From JALZKA01 sp963734015 (GTDB lineage Bacteria > Actinomycetota > Thermoleophilia > Solirubrobacterales > 70-9): a stretch of DNA of 64,000 nucleotides. A program made the translations under genes and the position numbers. Under the pieces are notes generated by a model. That model was not told the origin of the DNA and made no database searches. It saw only the letters and a list, made by a program, of their open reading frames with translations. The stretch is from positions 124,001-188,000 of the forward strand of contig CAVTFG010000003.1 in NCBI GenBank assembly GCA_963734015.1, written 5' to 3'. Positions 59,791 through 64,000 of the stretch are shown here, one piece after another. Each line of letters opens with the position of its first letter. Within the stretch, counting starts at the first letter, position 1.

Positions 59791-59831
59791 CGCCTCTGAC
59801 GATCGCGCCGCCGTCCCGCTCGCACACTCAG

Positions 59832-59861
59832 TTACAAACTCTTCACATCCCCGTCTATTCT
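59832..59861 (+). promoter_or_regulatory. Promoter of the HD-domain gene
   Basis: TTACAA (59832-59837) and TATTCT (59856-59861) are 18 bases apart. The -10 ends 6 bases before GTG 59868, although GGAGAG directly before the GTG could act as a ribosome site on a short leader. Confidence 0.5.
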
Positions 59862-59867
59862 GGAGAG

Positions 59868-60518
59868 GTGACGTTGTCCCCCGAATCGCCAGGGACCGTG
59901 GAGGCTCCTTTGCGCCCCGAGCCGCCGGGGTGGATCGAGGGCTCGCCACTCCTGAGGCAGGCCTACGCGCTGGCCGAATCCGCCCACGGCTCTCAGCGGC
60001 GCGCATCCGATGGCCGCCCGTTCCTCCATCACGTCACCGAGGTCGGCACGCTCCTCCACGAGGCGGGGTTTGACGTGGAGCTCGTGGCGACCGGCCTTTT
60101 GCACGATGCCGTCGAGCGCGGCACCCTCAGCGAGGACGCGCTGCGAACCGAGATGCCCGAGAGCATCGGCGAGCTGGTCCTCACGCTCTCGGAGGATCCG
60201 ACGATCGAGTCATTCAGTGAGCGAAAGGCGGCGCTGCGGGCGCAGGTCGCAGTGGGCGGCGGCCGGGCCCTGACCGTGTTCGCGGCCGACAAGCTCTCCG
60301 ACATCATCGGGCTGCGTCGGGGCCTCGAGACGTTCGGGGTCGCGGTGGAGGAGCGAATCGGCACCAGCGTCAGCAGCATGGCCGGGCACTATCGAGAGTC
60401 CGTCGAGTTGATCGAGTCGGGAGATCCGGGGTCCGCCTTCGCATCGGAGTTGCGCGCCGAGCTCGGCCGTCTCGCCGACGACATCGCCCCAGCTGTCGAA
60501 CCCGCCGCAAGGCCCTGA
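59868..60518 (+). CDS. HD-domain phosphohydrolase, RelA/SpoT-hydrolase-like
   Basis: A 216-residue HD-superfamily protein. FLHHVTEVGTLLHEAGFDVE and LVATGLLHDAVERGTL supply the His-His and HD metal ligands, and VFAADKLSDIIGLRRGL matches the later Asp of SpoT-type hydrolases (Mesh1-like). It may hydrolyse (p)ppGpp or another nucleotide; it lacks synthetase and regulatory domains. GTG 59868 is chosen by position relative to the -10 hexamer. Confidence 0.87.
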   Translation: MTLSPESPGTVEAPLRPEPPGWIEGSPLLRQAYALAESAHGSQRRASDGRPFLHHVTEVGTLLHEAGFDVELVATGLLHDAVERGTLSEDALRTEMPESIGELVLTLSEDPTIESFSERKAALRAQVAVGGGRALTVFAADKLSDIIGLRRGLETFGVAVEERIGTSVSSMAGHYRESVELIESGDPGSAFASELRAELGRLADDIAPAVEPAARP

Positions 60519-60602
60519 GCCCGGTCGCCGGCTGTCGCATCCGGTGATAGGCTGCCCGCGCTCAGGGAGGCCCGCACAACGGACCCTATGGAAAGGGAAG
60601 TT

Positions 60603-63249
60603 ATGCGACGACGCCTCGTGAGTGTGGTTCTTTCCGCGACCGTCCTGCTGTTCGCGGGGCTCACCTTCTCGGCGGCTCCCGCTGCCGCGGAGATCGGGCC
60701 ACCGTGGTGCGGCACTCCCGAGCCGGATGCGGCTGCCGCCCTTCCGAGCGACCCGCCGCTCGACTTCCCGCACATCCCCTACTACGCCATCGGTTGCACC
60801 CTCGAGCAGATCCAGGCTGAGAGCGACGGGCGGATGAGCATCGACGTGATCGGACCGTCGGCCAACGGCCGCGACATGTTCCTGGTCACCATCAACGACC
60901 TGGACTCGAAGTACCAGCGCAAGGCGTTCGCCAACTGGAAGCAGGTCCGGCGCGACGCGCTCACGAAGCCTGCCAAGGCCCAGAAGACGCTGAGGAAGGC
61001 CGACGGCCAGGTCAAGGTCCCGCTCTTCATCCAGGGCGGGATCCACGGCGACGAATACGAGGGCGTCGACGCCAACATGCGGACGATCGAGACGCTCGCC
61101 ACCACGCCCAACGGGGAGGATCCGGTGGTCGACGAGATCCTCGACAACTCGGTCGTGCTGTTCAACGTGATCCAGAACCCCGACGGCCGCGTCGCGGGGA
61201 CGCGGGCGAACGGCAACGGGTTCGACCTGAACCGAGACTTCCTGACGCAGTCCCAGTCGGAGACGAAGGCGTCGGTGAGCATCATGCAGGAGTGGATCCC
61301 GCCGGAGACGATCGATCTCCACGGCTACGCCACGCCCACGCTGATCGAGGCCACCACCAAGCCGCACAACCCCAGCATCGAGTACGACCTGTGGCTGAAG
61401 TGGAACCAGGCGAGGCTCGACGCGAACGAGGCTGCGCTGACCGCCGCGGGCCACGACCTCCAGCGCCCGATCAACGACTGGTGCGAGGACGCCGACCTGC
61501 CGCCTGCAAGCGGGATCTGCCCCGGGGGGACGCCGCCCGGGCCCGCCGTGGCCGAGGGTTGGGACGACTGGGGACCGTTCTACACGCCGATGTACTCCCA
61601 GCACATCGGCCTCAACGGCTCCACGGTCGAGATGTGCCGGGACAACGCCGTGTGTGGAGGGAGGGCCGCCGCGCTCGAGATCTCGGAGATCGCTACCTGG
61701 TCGACGCTCGAATACGACGTCGCCAACCGGGAGGACCTGCTCCACGACGAGCTCGAGATCTACGAACGCGGCGTCGAGGACGCCGCGCGCCCGGAGTGCT
61801 GCCCGCCACCGTTCGATGTCGACAACAACTGGATGGACGGAGTACCCGGACGCCTACGTGATCCCGCTCGGCGATGGCCAGCGGAGCGACCCGGAGGCGA
61901 ACCGCCTGGTGGATTGGCTGCTGTTAAACGGCATCGAGGTCGAGGCGCTGAAGAAGGCTGCCGAGTTCGACGGCGAGTCGTTCGAACGGGGCTCGTACGT
62001 GGTCCCGATGGACCAGGCGCGCCGGGGGCTCGCCGACACCGCGCTCTCGATCGGCGTGGACGTCTCGGACCGGATCAGCCGGCTGTACGCGCCGCCGGGG
62101 GCCTGGAGCCACGGGTACCTCTGGGGCGCCGACGTCGTCACGATCCCCGAGGGTTCCTCGTTCGACCCGCACGCGAAGCAGATCTCGCGGCCGAGCGAAC
62201 TGGACGGCGGCATCGACGCCGGAGCCGCGGATGCCTACGCCCTGGAGGTCGATTCCGCAACGGCGGTCCGGACCCTGAATCAGCTCGTCGGTGGCGGCGC
62301 GTCCGCCGAGTTCGCGCTGGAGTCGTTCACATCGGCCGACGGTGCGGACCTTGCCGCGGGAAGCGTGATCTTCCCGGCGGGCGAGGAGTCGGCGCTCGAC
62401 GAAGCGGGTGAGGAAAACGGTCTGCGGTTCCACCGGCTCGACGATCTGCCAGAGGTGGATCCGGTGGAGGGCGTGCCGCGGATCGCCGTCCTCGCCGGCG
62501 GGGTCAACCAGAACATCTGGTCGCTGCGGGAGCTCGGCTTCCCGGCCGATCCGATCTCCACGTCCGCGACTGGCGCGCTCAACAACCCGGCGGGGCCGAA
62601 CCCGCTCGACGGCTACGACGTCGTGTTCAACACCGCCGGGTGGCCAGGCGCTACCAGCGCAACCGCACGGGCTCGACTCGACGCGTTCTTCGACGCGGGC
62701 GGCGGCTACATCGGAGTGGGCGCGGCCGGCGCAGACTTCCTGAGTGCGGCAGGCTCCGGCCAGCTGCCCGGACTCACACCGGGTTCAAGCTCCGGCGTGG
62801 GTCAGAGCGGGATCTTCCACTGGACGAACACCGGTGGCCTGGACAGCGTGATCGTCGGCACCTATCCCGAGCAGGACACGCTGATCATGGATCCGCCGAC
62901 GTGGTTCACAGCGGTGCCGGCCGAGGCGGCGATCGACGGTCGCCTGCTCGGCGACACCGCGTCCACGTTCGCGTCGGGTCTCTGGCTGCTCCCGCGTCCA
63001 ACCGAGGCGGCGAGCGCACCGATCGCGGTCCACGCCGAGAGCCCGGCCGCGGACAGCTCCGCTCGGATCACCGCGTTCGCGATGAACCCGCTCTACCGGG
63101 CGGACCCGGAGCGCGAGTGGCCGATGGTTGGCACCGCCGCCTACTGGTCAAGCCAGTCCGGCGCGACTGCAGCGGCCGGCGCCGCCCTGCGAACGCACAC
63201 CCGCGTGCCCGAGCCCGTCCAGGAGGTGGCGATCGAAGGGCGTCCGTAG
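60603..63249 (+). CDS. Secreted M14-family zinc carboxypeptidase, +1 frameshift near 61839
   Basis: Extracellular metallopeptidase of about 881 residues when corrected. Signal peptide with LSATVLLFAGLTFSAAPAAA. Zinc ligands lie in QGGIHGDEYEGVDAN (HxxE) and IDLHGYATPTLIE; NPDGRVAGTRANGNGFDLNRD supplies the substrate Arg/Asn-Arg motif. ATG 60603 sits close behind GGGAAG; ATG 60588 is possible. The frame breaks at NNWMDG near 61839, and one extra G explains it: the next frame reads EYPDAYVIPLGDGQRSD and continues to the stop. The C-terminal third (PRIAVLAGGVNQNIWSLREL) resembles a glutamine-amidotransferase/ThuA-like fold. Confidence 0.87.
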
Positions 63250-63267
63250 CGGACGACGCCGGCGATC

Positions 63268-64000
63268 TCAGCCGCGCCTGACTCGCTCGCAGTCGCGGGC
63301 GACGCGATCCCTGCCCTGGACGACGACTCGGTCGCGCCCTGACCCGCAACGCACCACGTCCCTGCCGGCGCCTCCGGCCAGGACGTCGCGGCCTCGGCCG
63401 CCCAGGAGAAGATCCTCGCCCGCCCCGCCGCGGAGCATGTCGCGCCCGGCGTGGCCGAGGAGGCAGTCGTCGCCCCCGAGCCCGACGGCGACGTCCTTGC
63501 CGCCAAGGCCGACGATCGCGTCGTCGGCGGCGGTTCCGTGGAGCCGTTCCCCGGCTTGCGTCCCGACGAGGACGTTCGTCAAATCGGGCTCGCATGAGCT
63601 CGGCGGGGTCGGCGGCGCGTCGGCGCTGATCGTGATCGGTTCCGTGGTGTCGCTGACATCGTTGGAGTCGACGACCCTCAGTCGCACCTCGTAGGTGCCG
63701 GCTTCGTAAGTGAAGCTCGGCTGGGGATCGGCCGAGTCGTCGAACTGCCCGTCGCCATCGAGGTCCCAGCCGTAGTCGAGGCTGCCGCCCTCGTCCGGGT
63801 CGGAGGAGCCGGTGCCGTCGAACTCGACCTCGAGCGGGGCGAAGCCGCCGGTCGTGCTTGCGGTTGCCATCGCCGTCGGCGCCTGGTTCTCGGACACGTA
63901 GCTGATGCGGCGCACGGTCCCGCCGTTGAAGTCGACGTAGAACAGATCGCCGGCGGGACCGATTCGCAGGTCGACCGGGTTGGCCGCGTCGGCGACGAAG
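63268..64000 (-). CDS. PKD-domain protein with RTX tail, probable PQQ-sugar-dehydrogenase-like exoprotein, partial
   Basis: Secreted protein whose 5' part lies beyond the window. Visible order: end of a propeller (NPVDLRIGPAGDLFYVDF, NGGTVRRISYV), as in glucose/sorbosone dehydrogenases; a PKD domain (PTAMATASTTGGFAPLEVEF to YEVRLRVVDSNDVSD); and RTX-type Gly-Asp repeats (GLGGKDVAVGLGGDDCLLGH, GGAGEDLLLGGRGRD). It converges with the M14 peptidase gene, 18 bases apart. The enzyme assignment rests on the short propeller end only. Confidence 0.8.
   Translation of the reverse strand, partial: FVADAANPVDLRIGPAGDLFYVDFNGGTVRRISYVSENQAPTAMATASTTGGFAPLEVEFDGTGSSDPDEGGSLDYGWDLDGDGQFDDSADPQPSFTYEAGTYEVRLRVVDSNDVSDTTEPITISADAPPTPPSSCEPDLTNVLVGTQAGERLHGTAADDAIVGLGGKDVAVGLGGDDCLLGHAGRDMLRGGAGEDLLLGGRGRDVLAGGAGRDVVRCGSGRDRVVVQGRDRVARDCERVRRG

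Overview
The window looks like chromosomal DNA of a high-G+C actinobacterium, roughly 70% G+C by eye. It has frequent GTG and TTG starts, dense genes with many 1-4 base stop/start overlaps, many apparently leaderless genes, an FMN/F420 redox complement and an AfsR/SARP-type regulator. The mix of PD40 propellers with RTX tails, a K+-independent H+-pyrophosphatase, DUF2630, and FmdB joined to a family-4 uracil-DNA glycosylase would fit the class Thermoleophilia (Solirubrobacterales-like). That placement is inference. No plasmid, phage, CRISPR or insertion-sequence hallmark was seen.

Layout. 1-3 kb: a secreted PD40/RTX protein cut by the window edge, a broken RTX fragment and a membrane-anchored HExxH protein. 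3-15 kb: uvrB and uvrA (the latter with a probable LexA box), an AI-2E family permease, a three-gene two-component cluster, an MMPL exporter, a coiled-coil protein and a membrane protein with a perfect 63-base tandem repeat. 15-24 kb: a large SARP-AAA regulator, an acyltransferase, a lipoprotein, a DUF1028 protein and a pantothenate cluster (DUF2520 reductase-like, panC, panB). 24-34 kb: an FmdB-UDG fusion, then tsaE, tsaB, rimI and tsaD (tRNA t6A synthesis and a GNAT acetyltransferase), a glutaredoxin-like protein, rex, a GCS2 ligase, a DUF1844-like protein, hppA and an FMN hydroxyacid oxidase. 34-41 kb: two APC permeases fused to USP domains with two TrkA/RCK proteins, a possible K+ or solute uptake module, then an FAD reductase and tRNA-Gln(CTG). 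42-49 kb: a heterodimeric ABC exporter, an EamA permease and a DrrAB-type ABC exporter. 49-54 kb: molybdopterin and F420 redox genes, including a UBP zinc finger, MsrP-like protein and ferredoxin-reductase row. 54-64 kb: a second MMPL exporter, an epimerase plus ECF41 sigma pair with a matching ECF41 promoter, a class III cyclase, small stress-type proteins, an HD protein, an M14 carboxypeptidase and the end of a PKD/RTX protein.

Two things stand out. First, two families of short elements sit exactly at gene junctions. Each begins with its own start codon; five of the six run into the start codon of the next gene, four of them after 56-57 bases and one after 68. Family 1 lies at rimI/tsaD, rex/GCS2 and GCS2/DUF1844. 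Family 2 lies after the first MMPL gene (the copy with no gene start at its end), before the second APC-USP gene and between the two trkA genes. Both carry conserved hairpins, and family 2 shows compensatory base changes. Second, at least seven genes are broken by single-base shifts that are almost all +1. This more likely reflects assembly insertions than biology, and corrected reading frames are given in the entries.

Many promoters could be placed because a TAnnnT -10 hexamer lies 6-10 bases before the start codon with no ribosome-binding site between. This suggests leaderless transcription is common in this organism.
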